Shown here piece by piece: positions 17,119 through 26,499 of a stretch of DNA of 54,248 nt (position 1 is the stretch's first letter; the number at the start of each line of letters is the position of its first letter). Origin of the DNA: Geoalkalibacter sp. GTDB taxonomy: Bacteria > Desulfobacterota > Desulfuromonadia > Desulfuromonadales > Geoalkalibacteraceae. Below the pieces are notes generated by a model. That model saw only the letters and a program-made list of their open reading frames with translations. It was not told the origin of the DNA and searched no databases. The stretch lies in assembly GCF_030605225.1 (NCBI RefSeq), contig NZ_JAUWAV010000029.1, positions 1-54,248 on the forward strand, given 5' to 3'. The translations under genes were made by a program, and so were the position numbers.

Positions 17119-17826
17119 ATGCGCACGCCCTTTTTTCTGGCCAGCCTGCTCGCCGCGCTCCTCGCCGCCGGCTGCGACCGGCCGCCCGAGACCGCGCCGC
17201 CGGTGGAAGGTCCTGCCCCGCGATCCCTGCCCGGCGATCAACCGCCCGCGCCGCCCACGCCGCCCACGCCGCCCCTGCGCGAAGATTTCGAGGGCGCGCC
17301 GCGCCTGTCCCTGTTTCCGCGCCTGGGCGACTATCGTCCCGCCGACGAGGATACCGAGCAACTCGCCCTTTGGCACACCTTCGTCGAGCATCTGGTGAAA
17401 ACCTCGGGTGTCGTGTACACCGACCCCGAGGGTCGCAACCGCGCCTTCAGCTTTCGCGGTCTGCGCGACATCGACTCGACGGGCTTTTTTTCGCCCCTGG
17501 CCGTAGCGCCCCAGACCAGCTATCGCGTAAGTTTTCGCCTCAAGGCCGAGCTGCCCGAGGAGGCCGTCGCGGGTGTCGGCGTGCTTGAATACGACGAATT
17601 TCTGTGGATCGGCGAGCAGTTCACCGCCGAACTCGACGCCGCGCACCGCAGCGGCGTGCAGGAGGGCCTGCGCCTCACCGGCAGCCACGACTGGAGCGAG
17701 CAGTCCTTCACCTTCACCACCGGCCCGCGCACCCGCATGATCCATCTGGTGCTGTTTCGCGAAGGCACGGCGGACCGGCAACCCTTGGGCTTTGACGAGA
17801 TTCTCATCGAACCCTTGGCACGCTGA
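17119..17826 (+). CDS. Proline-rich lipoprotein with jelly-roll-like C-terminal domain
   Basis: The 235-residue protein has a lipoprotein signal ending LLAAGC at Cys19, a proline-rich spacer (about 20-55) and a beta-rich domain with YRVSFRLKAELPEE and the ending HLVLFREGTADRQPLGFDEILIEP. This resembles carbohydrate-binding-type beta sandwiches, but I do not assign a ligand. A TATAAT sits at 17082-17087, and AGGGGGT lies just before the ATG at 17119. It is convergent with the first giant cytochrome gene, and they share a bidirectional terminator. It is probably exported and lipid-anchored; its role is unknown. Confidence 0.7.
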   Translation: MRTPFFLASLLAALLAAGCDRPPETAPPVEGPAPRSLPGDQPPAPPTPPTPPLREDFEGAPRLSLFPRLGDYRPADEDTEQLALWHTFVEHLVKTSGVVYTDPEGRNRAFSFRGLRDIDSTGFFSPLAVAPQTSYRVSFRLKAELPEEAVAGVGVLEYDEFLWIGEQFTAELDAAHRSGVQEGLRLTGSHDWSEQSFTFTTGPRTRMIHLVLFREGTADRQPLGFDEILIEPLAR

Positions 17827-17846
17827 AACACTGCTTTGATGAATGC

Positions 17847-17874
17847 AAAAGGCCCGGATCGCTCCGGGCCTTTT
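17847..17874. terminator. Bidirectional terminator between lipoprotein and cytochrome 1
   Basis: GGCCCGGA (17851-17858) pairs with TCCGGGCC (17863-17870) around a four-base loop. Flanking AAAA and TTTT give a T tract on both strands. It lies between convergent stop codons at 17826 and 17879 and should end both transcripts. Confidence 0.92.
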
Positions 17875-17878
17875 TGCG

Positions 17879-20800
17879 TTAGTTGTTGGTGTAGTTGGTT
17901 CCGGTTTCGATCCAGGGCGTGACCTTGTTCCACCCCGGCGCCTCGTTGGCGTCGTCGCCGTCGCCGTCGCCGTTGATATCCACATAGCGATGGCAGTTCA
18001 CGGCGCTGGTGGCGTAGGCGATCTGCTTGTTGCGCCCCAGGCCGCTGACGTCCGCCGCGCTGCCGTGACTCATGATCGTGGCCTTGGTGCCGGTCTTGCT
18101 GGTGTCGCCCGACCACACGATGGTCGTCCCATCCGCACCCCCGCTGTCCCAGTCCGGATCGGCCGCATAGGCATCGTCCCATTTGTTGTGGCTGACATCG
18201 AGACAGTTGGTGATCATCAGCCGCGGCAGCCGCGAGGCGTGGGGGTTGTGGCATTTGGAGCAGCTGAAGCGGTGATACATGGGCTCTCCGGCATCGGCGC
18301 CCGTCTCCTGGTTGAGCCCCCAGTCGAATTCCTCGAAGGCATACTTGTTCTTGTTTTGCGTCGTGCTCCAGGCATAGGGATAGACGCCCATGTTGTTGTC
18401 GGTGGTTCGGGCGCCGTCGCTGATGTAAGTACTGCCCTCGCCGTTGTTGCGAAAACCCCACATCTCGCCGCTCTTTCGCCAGGTCAAGATATCCTGGTAA
18501 GCCATGCCGGGCCTTAGATAGGTCGTGCCCTCGCCGCGGAAGGTCGGATCGTAGACGTTGAATTTGTTGATGCCGCTGCCGCCGATGACGGCGTTGGAAT
18601 GGCCGTTGGTCCCGATCCAGGATTTTTTCGCGGCTTCGGAGGTGCCGTCGGCGTGAACGTTGAACTTGTTCATGTTGTTGACGTCGGTACCGTGACACAG
18701 GGTACAGATGCCCGCCGAACTGCTCAGGGTCCAGCTGGCCGTGGGAAAATCGCTGTTCTGATCGATCCAGTAGCCGCCCATCTTGGCCATGGAGGTGGAA
18801 CCGCGCGGCACCATGCCGAAATCGTCCCGGGTGCCGTCGTAGTAGTACTGCGCCTTGTTCGCGGCGGTTGCGTCCCGGTAGCCCTTGAAGCGCCCGGGGG
18901 CGCCGTCCTCCAGGTAGGGATTGCCCTGCCAGGTGCCGCGCAGGAAGGGCCGGCCGTTGGCGGTATCGCCGGGAGCGTGGTTCATGTCGTGCACGTCGTG
19001 GCAATAGGAACAGCGGATCTGCGCCACGCTGTCCATGCCCGGGCGGGTCACCGCCGGGTTGACGGAATGGGTGGACACGACGCTGCCGGTCTTGTAGGGG
19101 AAGTTGGCGCTGTCCCAGCTTGCCCCCACCCAGTTGGAGCGGTGCGCGCGGCTGCCCCAACTGCCCGTGTTGTTGTGCAGCCAGCCCGAATCGTAGGTGG
19201 TGGCGTATTTCCACTTGGCTCCCGTCGCGTTGAAGGTCGTGGTCCAGGTACTTGAGTTGACGTCGTCGAGGGTGAAAGTGTCGGCGCCCGTGACGGTGAC
19301 GGTACCCGTCCAGCCGTTGAGCTCGACCATGCCGTTGGCCATGTAGAGGATGATGCGATCGCCGGTGGACAGCCCGTGGGCGCTGCTGGTGACGCTCGCG
19401 GGATTGGCCTTGGTGACGGCGGTGATAGCCTTTTCGGTGACTTTGTTGTTGTTGATGCCGTTGTAGCCCCATTCGGAGATTCGGGGCGTCTGGGCGTCAT
19501 GACAGCCCCAGCAGATCTCGGCCTCGGTGTGGAAGGGGCCGCGGCCGCCGATGGTCTTGCGCAGGTGGATGCCGCCGGAGCTGTAATCAAGCCCGACGAT
19601 GCTGTTGTTGGGGATGAACACCGTCTCCGCGCCGGGCGGGTTTTTGCCCGCGGCGGTCTCGTCGCCCTGGGGATGCCCCTCGACGTGGCAGTAGGTGCAG
19701 TAGCGCACCTGCCCGCCGTCGCTGACGTGGGGGATGTGCTTGGTTTTGAGCACCTCGCCGGCGGAGAAGCGGATGCCCGCCGCGATGGGTTTGTGGAAGG
19801 TCAGGGAGGTGGCGGTCTTGGCCGTCACCACGAAATAGGTCTCGCCCTTAATTATGCGATCGCCGGCCTCCATGGTGTGACCGCCCTGCACGCCGAGCGT
19901 TTGGATCACGCCGTTGCCGTTGACCGTGGCGCTCACCGTGGCGACATGCTCGGTGATGGGCACCGTCGCGCCCGGCCAGAAATTGTTGTCCTCATGACCG
20001 TGGCATTCGTTGCAGGAGATGAGCTTGGGCCCGCCGGGTTCGCTGGTGCGGGTTTTCCACTGCGGCAAGGTCGCATTGTCGCCATGGCAGCGCAGTTCGG
20101 ACGTTCCGCCGCAGGTGCCGGGATTGCCGCCGACGGGCGGATTCCAGACGGCATGCTCGCCGGCGCTGGAGTGCATGTGTACATCCACCGTGCCGTCGGC
20201 ATGATCGGCACCGAGATGACAGAGCTTGCACTGATCGCCGGTCAGGCGATAGGAGAAGTTCAGATGACGTTCGTGCTGGCCGACGGCGTTGCTCAGGGTG
20301 TTGCCGAGCAGATCGACGGCGGGCGCCGATTTGTAGATGGGCACGTTGCCCGCGTACTTGGTGTCGGTGCGGGTATCCTCCCACAGGCGCCCGTAGGGAT
20401 CCTTGTTGCCGCGGCTCATGCTGCCGTGGCACATGGCGCAGGTCACCGATGCCCGATCGCCCCACACCGGGGTGCCCGGTCCGTGGCAGCCGGTGACGCC
20501 CGTGGCGTTGAAGCCGAAGCAGCTGCCGTTGTCGCGGTTGTCGCCGGTGGCGGGGTTGAGGTCGTTGAAGCCGCCGCCGCCTGTGTTGTCCTGATAGATG
20601 GTGACCGTTCCCGCCTGATTCTTGTAGATCACCTGGGTGTCGCTCTGGCTGAAGGGCCCGACGGCGGTGTTGGTGTAGCCTTTCCTGGGGTTGTTCCAGG
20701 CCATCCTGGTCACGCCGTCCATGTGATTGAGATCAAAGCTGTCGGCTTCCTGACCGTGACACTTGGTGCAGTCGGTCTGGGTGAAGCCGTGCTCGTCGTG

Positions 20801-23800
20801 GGTGCCGGCGGTGGCCAGGTCGTCGGGCGGGGTGCTGTGGCAGACGCCGCAGCGCAGGCCGCCCTTGGCGCTGGGCGAGTTGGACAGCCCCGACCAGTTG
20901 CCCGCCTCGTCCGCCGTCTTGATGGCGAAGAAATAGCTCTTGCCGGGATTGAGGCCCAGCACCTCGTAACCCTGGCGGTGACCGGGTTCCGTGGGCACCG
21001 GTTCGCCCGTCACCTGGACGGCGGCATCCCACTCGGCGCCGCTGTCGATGGCCTGGGCCGGGTTGTGGGGGTCGGAGAGCTGATAGCGGATATCGTACTG
21101 GCTGGCCTTGCCCACCATGCCGTCGTCGCCGGGCGCGTGCCAGTAGAGCCACACGGTGCCGGTCTTGGGCCGATGCTCGGCGACCAGGTCGGTGATGGCC
21201 GCGGGCGGCGTGGTATCCACCGAGTTGTTCACGGTGAAGGAACTCGAGACGGCATAGCGGTGATCATGCAGGCTGCCCTCCGCCAGCCCGCCGGGGTCGG
21301 TGCCGATGATGCGGTGCAGCAGCCCGTCGGCGGCGCCGACGCGGAAGCGGACACCACTCTGGGGACCGGTGAGGCCGATGCCGTGGGCCTTGGTGTCCCA
21401 GGCGACGCTGGTGCTTCCCAAATCGCTTGCGATGACGTAGGGCCAGGTCGCGCCGTTGTCGATGGAGCCGTGAACGTCGTACACCACCTCGTCGCCGTCG
21501 CTGTCCGTCGAGGGATTCCAGCTCAGATTGACCGTGCCCGCGACATTGGCGCTCGGGTTGTCGACGGTGAAGAGGCCGGGCAAATCGTTGCCCTCCTGCT
21601 CGTAGACCGTCAGGATGCTGGTGCCGCGCTTGCCGCCGTAGCGGATTTCCAGGTTCTTGGTGGTGGTCTTGCGCAGCTTGACCGCCAGCTTCATGCCGGC
21701 GGGAATTTCAATGACCTTGTTGTCGACGCTCGGAAAATAGAACTTGACCGTCGCCCGACTGTTGCGCCGCAAGGAGATGGAAACCGCATCCAGGGCGACG
21801 AACTGCCCGTTACCTGGATTCCAGTAGCCGAGCTCGGCGACCACGATGTTGCCCGTCGTGTCGCTGCGCTCGCGTAGATAGACGGCGAAAGTACCGCCGT
21901 GGATGTAGGTCTTCTTTGCATATGTGGTGTTGAACACCCAGGTGATGATGTCGCCGCTCATGGTCAGGTTTGAGAGGGTGTTGCGGTCCCTGGTGCCCAG
22001 ACAGGCATAGCCGCCGTCTCGCAGCAGCGAGCGATAGGGCCCGGCCCAGGTGCTGGTGTTGATGTTGCAGCTGTTGGTCAGGTTGGTACTGGCGCCGCCC
22101 AGGGCAACGCCCGTGCTCTGGATGGCGAAGTAGCGCCGGCCGAAGATTTCGTTCTCGCCGGGAATCTGCGGAATCGCCTCCTTCTCCCGGGTGTTGGCGT
22201 CGGTGTTCTGGGCGGGCGATGCGTCGCGCGCCCGCACCGCGAAACGGTAATCCAGGCCGTTCTGCAGGCCGGTGACGCGATAACCCAGGGAACGGGTGGT
22301 GGCCTGGGGGGTGCTGTAATTGATGGACTGGTTGGCCAGCGCCCAATATATCAGATAGGTCACGGGACCGGTGTCGTCCTCGGCCGCGCCCCATTCGAGA
22401 TCGACGGCGCCGTCGGCATAGGCGGGGAAGGCGGCGACCAGGCCCTGGAATTCAGGCGCGAAGCTGTCGATACGCGCCTGGGCGCTGACGCTGTTGGAGG
22501 CCGGGGCGAAATTGGTCATGGTTTCGTCGAAGGCCTTGACCGCGAAATAGTAGGTGGTGCCGGGGCTCAGGCCGTGGACGATCATGGTCTGAGTCCGCTC
22601 GATGCTCCCCGGATAGGTGCGCACCGCGCTGGGCGCGCCGCCGGCGATGGTGCTCGAATTCCAGTTGAGGTCGGTCACCGGGCCGCCCGTGCGGTAGCGC
22701 ACCTCGTAGCCGTAGGCCACCGGCCCCGAGCTGCCGTCGTTGAAGGGCGGCGTCCAGGTGAGGCGCACCGTGCCCACCGCGTCGCCGGTGTGGGCGGCGA
22801 GATCGCTGATCTGGCCGGGCGCCGTGCTGTCCTCGTACCAGGTCCAAGTGAAGTCGCCGTTGCTGTGGCAGTCGATGTTGCTGCAGCGCTTGATCACCGG
22901 ATTGAACATGCCGTCGGGATCCACGTTGCCCGAAAGATTGGTGAACTTGGTGGGATTCCAGGCATCGCCGTGCACATCGGCCACCAGATCCGTGCGTCCG
23001 CTGATGGGCGCGGAGTGGGCGCCGCCCTGGGCGTTCCTGCCGCCCGGGTCGGGATGGCAGTTGACGCAGCTGGCGTTCTGGTGGGGCAGCTTCTGCGCCG
23101 CGGTCATGCCGGCCCACGCCGCTTCGCTCACGCCCGCCAGGGCGCGGCCGATGGCATTGACGTGCGGCAGATGAGCGCCGGCGCGATCGGCAACGTTGTA
23201 GCCCTCGCGCACGTTTCCGGCGATCACGATGTCATCAGGCCAGAAATAATCGGCGGAGACGGCGTTGTTGCCGCCGCCGTGGCAGCCGTTGCAGCCGCTG
23301 GGCTTGAAGGCCACCGTCTCGTGGTCGTGCTTGTGGCAACTGGTGCACAGCCCGGCGAAGTGATCGGGAGCCTCGGCCGCGCGGTTGAAGTAGTTGACCT
23401 CGGCCGGGTCGTGGCACACCTGGCAGATGCCGTACTGGTTGTTGCCGCCCTGGTTGGGGGTGGGCAAATAGTAGCTCGCGCGCTGGCCCTTGTCGCTGAA
23501 GCCGCCGACGGAGCGCCCGGCGATGCTGGAGCGCAGCATCGCATCGAGGCTGCCCTGACCGTGGGGATCATGGCAGGTGGTGCAGCGCACGGCGGTTTCG
23601 CTCGTGCCGCCCGGGGTCTGGGTATTGGCGTAGTGGACGTTGGCGGCGAAAGCGTGACAGGCCCCGCAATAGGCGTTGGGCGCTTCCGCCGCATAGGTTT
23701 GCCCGGCGACCACCTTGAGGCGAAGCGTGGCGGCGGCCCCCATGTGTCCGGCGTCGAAGGCGCCGTCATGGCAGTTGCCGCAGGCCTGGGCGGGCGCGGG

Positions 23801-26125
23801 CGAGCCGCCGGTGGCCGTGGTCTTGCCGTGCCCGGCGCTGAAATAGGCGGTCTTGGCGGAGGCGCTGCGCGTGATGCCGTCGCGATCCACGTAGGAGGTG
23901 GTTTGAGCGCCGGTGTGGCAGGAGAGACACTCGGCGCTGGCGGGGTTGCCCCAGGCCAGGGTCGATTCGCCCTCGATGCCGTGGCACTGGACGCAGGCGT
24001 TCTCGAGCAGGGTCAGGGTGCCGTCGACATGGCCGGCATGAGCGCCCGTATGAGCCGAGGGGCCATGACAGGAGCCGCAGGCGATGTTGGCGCCTTGCGT
24101 GGCGACATGCACGGCGTGGCTGCCGCCGAGATTCGCGCCCTCGACGCCATGACAGGTGCCGCAGGCGCCGCTCGTCGGCACATCCCAGTCGGGCGCGGCC
24201 AGGGTGCCCCGGCCGTTGGAGTGGCAGACCACCGCGCAGGTGCCGGTGGAACTTGTATAGGTGGCCGCGCCGAGGTTGACGGTTCCCAGGCTGAAGGCGG
24301 CATCGAAGGCCACATCCACCTTGCCGTCCACGTGCGTGCCGCCGGGGGTCATGGCGCCGGCGGTGAGCGCCGTGGCGCTCGCGGCGGTCTGCACGTGACA
24401 CACGCTGCACGCATAGCGAGCCACATGCTTGGCGTGGGCCGCCGAGTTGCGCCCGGCCATGCTCGTCCCGTCGTTGCCGTGACAGGAGGCGCAGCGGCCG
24501 ACGTTCGTCATCAGGGTGTTCCTGCCGCCCGCCCAGTTGACGGAGACGGTCTGATAGGCGCGCGTCGGGCCGTCGCCCGTGCGCCGCCCGCCGTTGCTGT
24601 GGCAGTAAAGGTTGTTGCAACTGCCGCCGCCCGCGCCGTTGTAGGCCGGCGCCAGCGCGCCGCCCGCGCTGCTCAGGGCATCGGCGGGAGCCAGAAACAC
24701 ATCCTGGAACGTCCCCGTGTCATGCTGGTAGTTCTTGTGGCAGGCGTTGCAGCTGAACCGATACTGCCCGGCGCCCCCGCCCGCATGGCTGGCGTGGGGG
24801 GTGGCCGCTTCGTCCTTGAAGACGCCCGAGGTCAGGTAATTGTAGCCCTTGATGGCATGCACCGCGTAACCGGCGCGCCCCTCGCCGCCCAGGGTGCCGC
24901 TCGCCAGATTCTGCGTCGGCGGATAGCCGTGGCAGGCGTTGCACGACCCGGCGGCGCCAAAGCTGTGGCTGTCGGGGCCGCTGTAGTGGTTGTGGCAATC
25001 GGTGCACACGGCGCTCGCCACATGGTAATCGCCCGCGCCCGCGCCGATGTCCTTGGCGTCGCCGTGGCATTTTTCGCAGTAACCCTGGGCCGAGCCGTCG
25101 ATGCCGTCGTTCCAGAAACCCGCCTTGAGGGCGGGATTGAGCACGGACGAGCTGCTGTAATTCAAGCCGGTTTTGGCGCCGAAGGTGTCGGTGGTCACAT
25201 CGCGGCGCAGCACGAAATAGTTGGGGTTGCCGCCGTTGAGGGAATGGCCGCCGTGGCACACCAGACAGCCCACTTCCTCACCGCCGTTGCTCATGTCGCC
25301 GTGGGCGTTGTAGGTGTGGCAGCTCTGGCAGAGTTCGGATTTGTTCGCGCCCTGGGGTCCGTCGGCGCGCAGCAGCTTGCCGTCGCCCGTGAGATTCTGC
25401 CCCGGGCCGTCGACGGTGGAAGATTTGGAGTCGGCGAAATGCACGCCGTGACAGGAGGTACAGCCCACCCCGCCGTTGACCAGGCGCACGTCTCCGGGAG
25501 CCTCCGCCACCTGCGCGGGGGCGCGGTACTGCATCGGCTTGGCCGTCGCCACCGCCGCATAATCGGAGAGCAGGGGATGGGAAAGCAGACCGCGCTCGCT
25601 GCTGCCGATCGCCCAGGGCAGATGACACTCGACGCACATCTGTTCGGCGCTGCCCGTGCCCAGGCGCAGAATCTTGGTGTTGGTCACATCGCGGCTGTGG
25701 GGGTCGTGACAGCGCTGGCAGGTCACCTTGCCGGTGGAAATGCCGTAGCGGCCGTAGAAGAGCTGATGGGTGGGGGCCTTGGCGCCGGCGGCGACGTTGA
25801 CGTCCTTGGCGGCCCACATGTGGGAGGTCTGGGCGCCCGGCGGCATGCCCTGGGGATAGGTGCCCAGGGCATTGCTGGCATCGCCGGGGGCAAAGCGCCC
25901 AACGGGCGCCCTGAAGGTGCCGTCGAGCATCAGGGTCGGTGAGGCGCCGTCCTTGTGACACTGCAAGCAGATGTTGGTGGTGCCTTGCCCCAGATCGACG
26001 AAGCTCACCCCGACCTTGTGACAGTTCTTGCAGTCAAAATTGTGGATCACCGTGGCTTCGGCGGAAAACGCAACCGCGCACACCAACAACAGGGCCGGCA
26101 CCCACTGCTTCCAACATCTCCGCAT
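17879..26125 (-). CDS. Giant multiheme c-type cytochrome 1 (about 37 short heme motifs)
   Basis: This 2748-residue protein has a signal peptide (about 1-24, ending SAEA) and, by eye, 34 CXXCH, two CX4CH and one CX3CH motifs, plus longer variants (CX7CH, CX10CH). Residues 30-1090 hold 27 motifs. Residues about 1095-1750 lack hemes and contain fibronectin type III repeats (WTPPFNDGSSGPV, GLSPGTTYYFAVKAFD, AITDL). Hemes resume from about 1755 to the C-terminus. Many motif pairs fit the Geobacter CxxxxCH...CXXCH domain. It is exported, probably outer-membrane or extracellular, for long-range electron transfer. The start ATG 26125 follows GGGAG by seven bases; the longer frame lacks a signal peptide at its start. 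Its N- and C-termini closely resemble cytochrome 2, so the two are paralogs. Confidence 0.93.
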   Translation of the reverse strand: MRRCWKQWVPALLLVCAVAFSAEATVIHNFDCKNCHKVGVSFVDLGQGTTNICLQCHKDGASPTLMLDGTFRAPVGRFAPGDASNALGTYPQGMPPGAQTSHMWAAKDVNVAAGAKAPTHQLFYGRYGISTGKVTCQRCHDPHSRDVTNTKILRLGTGSAEQMCVECHLPWAIGSSERGLLSHPLLSDYAAVATAKPMQYRAPAQVAEAPGDVRLVNGGVGCTSCHGVHFADSKSSTVDGPGQNLTGDGKLLRADGPQGANKSELCQSCHTYNAHGDMSNGGEEVGCLVCHGGHSLNGGNPNYFVLRRDVTTDTFGAKTGLNYSSSSVLNPALKAGFWNDGIDGSAQGYCEKCHGDAKDIGAGAGDYHVASAVCTDCHNHYSGPDSHSFGAAGSCNACHGYPPTQNLASGTLGGEGRAGYAVHAIKGYNYLTSGVFKDEAATPHASHAGGGAGQYRFSCNACHKNYQHDTGTFQDVFLAPADALSSAGGALAPAYNGAGGGSCNNLYCHSNGGRRTGDGPTRAYQTVSVNWAGGRNTLMTNVGRCASCHGNDGTSMAGRNSAAHAKHVARYACSVCHVQTAASATALTAGAMTPGGTHVDGKVDVAFDAAFSLGTVNLGAATYTSSTGTCAVVCHSNGRGTLAAPDWDVPTSGACGTCHGVEGANLGGSHAVHVATQGANIACGSCHGPSAHTGAHAGHVDGTLTLLENACVQCHGIEGESTLAWGNPASAECLSCHTGAQTTSYVDRDGITRSASAKTAYFSAGHGKTTATGGSPAPAQACGNCHDGAFDAGHMGAAATLRLKVVAGQTYAAEAPNAYCGACHAFAANVHYANTQTPGGTSETAVRCTTCHDPHGQGSLDAMLRSSIAGRSVGGFSDKGQRASYYLPTPNQGGNNQYGICQVCHDPAEVNYFNRAAEAPDHFAGLCTSCHKHDHETVAFKPSGCNGCHGGGNNAVSADYFWPDDIVIAGNVREGYNVADRAGAHLPHVNAIGRALAGVSEAAWAGMTAAQKLPHQNASCVNCHPDPGGRNAQGGAHSAPISGRTDLVADVHGDAWNPTKFTNLSGNVDPDGMFNPVIKRCSNIDCHSNGDFTWTWYEDSTAPGQISDLAAHTGDAVGTVRLTWTPPFNDGSSGPVAYGYEVRYRTGGPVTDLNWNSSTIAGGAPSAVRTYPGSIERTQTMIVHGLSPGTTYYFAVKAFDETMTNFAPASNSVSAQARIDSFAPEFQGLVAAFPAYADGAVDLEWGAAEDDTGPVTYLIYWALANQSINYSTPQATTRSLGYRVTGLQNGLDYRFAVRARDASPAQNTDANTREKEAIPQIPGENEIFGRRYFAIQSTGVALGGASTNLTNSCNINTSTWAGPYRSLLRDGGYACLGTRDRNTLSNLTMSGDIITWVFNTTYAKKTYIHGGTFAVYLRERSDTTGNIVVAELGYWNPGNGQFVALDAVSISLRRNSRATVKFYFPSVDNKVIEIPAGMKLAVKLRKTTTKNLEIRYGGKRGTSILTVYEQEGNDLPGLFTVDNPSANVAGTVNLSWNPSTDSDGDEVVYDVHGSIDNGATWPYVIASDLGSTSVAWDTKAHGIGLTGPQSGVRFRVGAADGLLHRIIGTDPGGLAEGSLHDHRYAVSSSFTVNNSVDTTPPAAITDLVAEHRPKTGTVWLYWHAPGDDGMVGKASQYDIRYQLSDPHNPAQAIDSGAEWDAAVQVTGEPVPTEPGHRQGYEVLGLNPGKSYFFAIKTADEAGNWSGLSNSPSAKGGLRCGVCHSTPPDDLATAGTHDEHGFTQTDCTKCHGQEADSFDLNHMDGVTRMAWNNPRKGYTNTAVGPFSQSDTQVIYKNQAGTVTIYQDNTGGGGFNDLNPATGDNRDNGSCFGFNATGVTGCHGPGTPVWGDRASVTCAMCHGSMSRGNKDPYGRLWEDTRTDTKYAGNVPIYKSAPAVDLLGNTLSNAVGQHERHLNFSYRLTGDQCKLCHLGADHADGTVDVHMHSSAGEHAVWNPPVGGNPGTCGGTSELRCHGDNATLPQWKTRTSEPGGPKLISCNECHGHEDNNFWPGATVPITEHVATVSATVNGNGVIQTLGVQGGHTMEAGDRIIKGETYFVVTAKTATSLTFHKPIAAGIRFSAGEVLKTKHIPHVSDGGQVRYCTYCHVEGHPQGDETAAGKNPPGAETVFIPNNSIVGLDYSSGGIHLRKTIGGRGPFHTEAEICWGCHDAQTPRISEWGYNGINNNKVTEKAITAVTKANPASVTSSAHGLSTGDRIILYMANGMVELNGWTGTVTVTGADTFTLDDVNSSTWTTTFNATGAKWKYATTYDSGWLHNNTGSWGSRAHRSNWVGASWDSANFPYKTGSVVSTHSVNPAVTRPGMDSVAQIRCSYCHDVHDMNHAPGDTANGRPFLRGTWQGNPYLEDGAPGRFKGYRDATAANKAQYYYDGTRDDFGMVPRGSTSMAKMGGYWIDQNSDFPTASWTLSSSAGICTLCHGTDVNNMNKFNVHADGTSEAAKKSWIGTNGHSNAVIGGSGINKFNVYDPTFRGEGTTYLRPGMAYQDILTWRKSGEMWGFRNNGEGSTYISDGARTTDNNMGVYPYAWSTTQNKNKYAFEEFDWGLNQETGADAGEPMYHRFSCSKCHNPHASRLPRLMITNCLDVSHNKWDDAYAADPDWDSGGADGTTIVWSGDTSKTGTKATIMSHGSAADVSGLGRNKQIAYATSAVNCHRYVDINGDGDGDDANEAPGWNKVTPWIETGTNYTNN

Positions 26126-26499
26126 ACCATCGCTCCCAGATGCTATCGGGTGAACTCTGAACATGCCGCAAAAAAACCAGCCGATCAGCGAAACCACGGA
26201 ATGTGTATCGACAACCAACATTCCCCTGACCTTGGACTTCGCCGCCCGCGGCTTGGCCGGCCGGGGCGAAACAGGAGCTTACAGTCAAAAGAAAAATCTT
26301 ATTTGAAAATGCTAATGCATAAAGCGCGCCGCACTTTTGGGGTCGCCTAAATCAGTGCGTATCGCCACGAAGATCGCAGCCCTGGGAAGGATCGACCGGA
26401 ACACATCCATCATCAAATCAAATGGTTAGAAATTTCTTCTGGATCCGGCGAAGGTGGCATGGCAAAAATAGGATTTACTTTGCGGAAAGGTTTCAAGCC
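26126..26499. other. Divergent intergenic region between cytochrome 1 and TPR lipoprotein
   Basis: The 374 bases hold the cytochrome 1 leader and the upstream region of the 26500 gene. A GC-rich leader hairpin has arms TTCGCC (26238-26243) and GGCGAA (26265-26270) with further internal pairing. The shared operator-like element lies at 26300-26330. I see no clear sigma70 or sigma54 promoter, no riboswitch and no short gene that can be supported. Confidence 0.6.
26300..26330. promoter_or_regulatory. Conserved palindromic element upstream of cytochrome 1
   Basis: A 31-bp stretch matches the one at 34338-34368 at about 26 positions. Its core is ATGC-TAAT-GCAT, preceded by TATTTGA and followed by AAA and CGCGCC. 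It begins 175 bases upstream of the cytochrome 1 start codon. In the other copy the outer core pair changes A-T to G-C on both sides, keeping the symmetry, as expected for a protein-binding site. Confidence 0.7.

Noticed and set aside
19376-21877. Plus-strand frame of about 830 residues opposite cytochrome 1
   Set aside because: It is valine/glycine/alanine-rich low-complexity shadow translation with no signal, motif or ribosome site.
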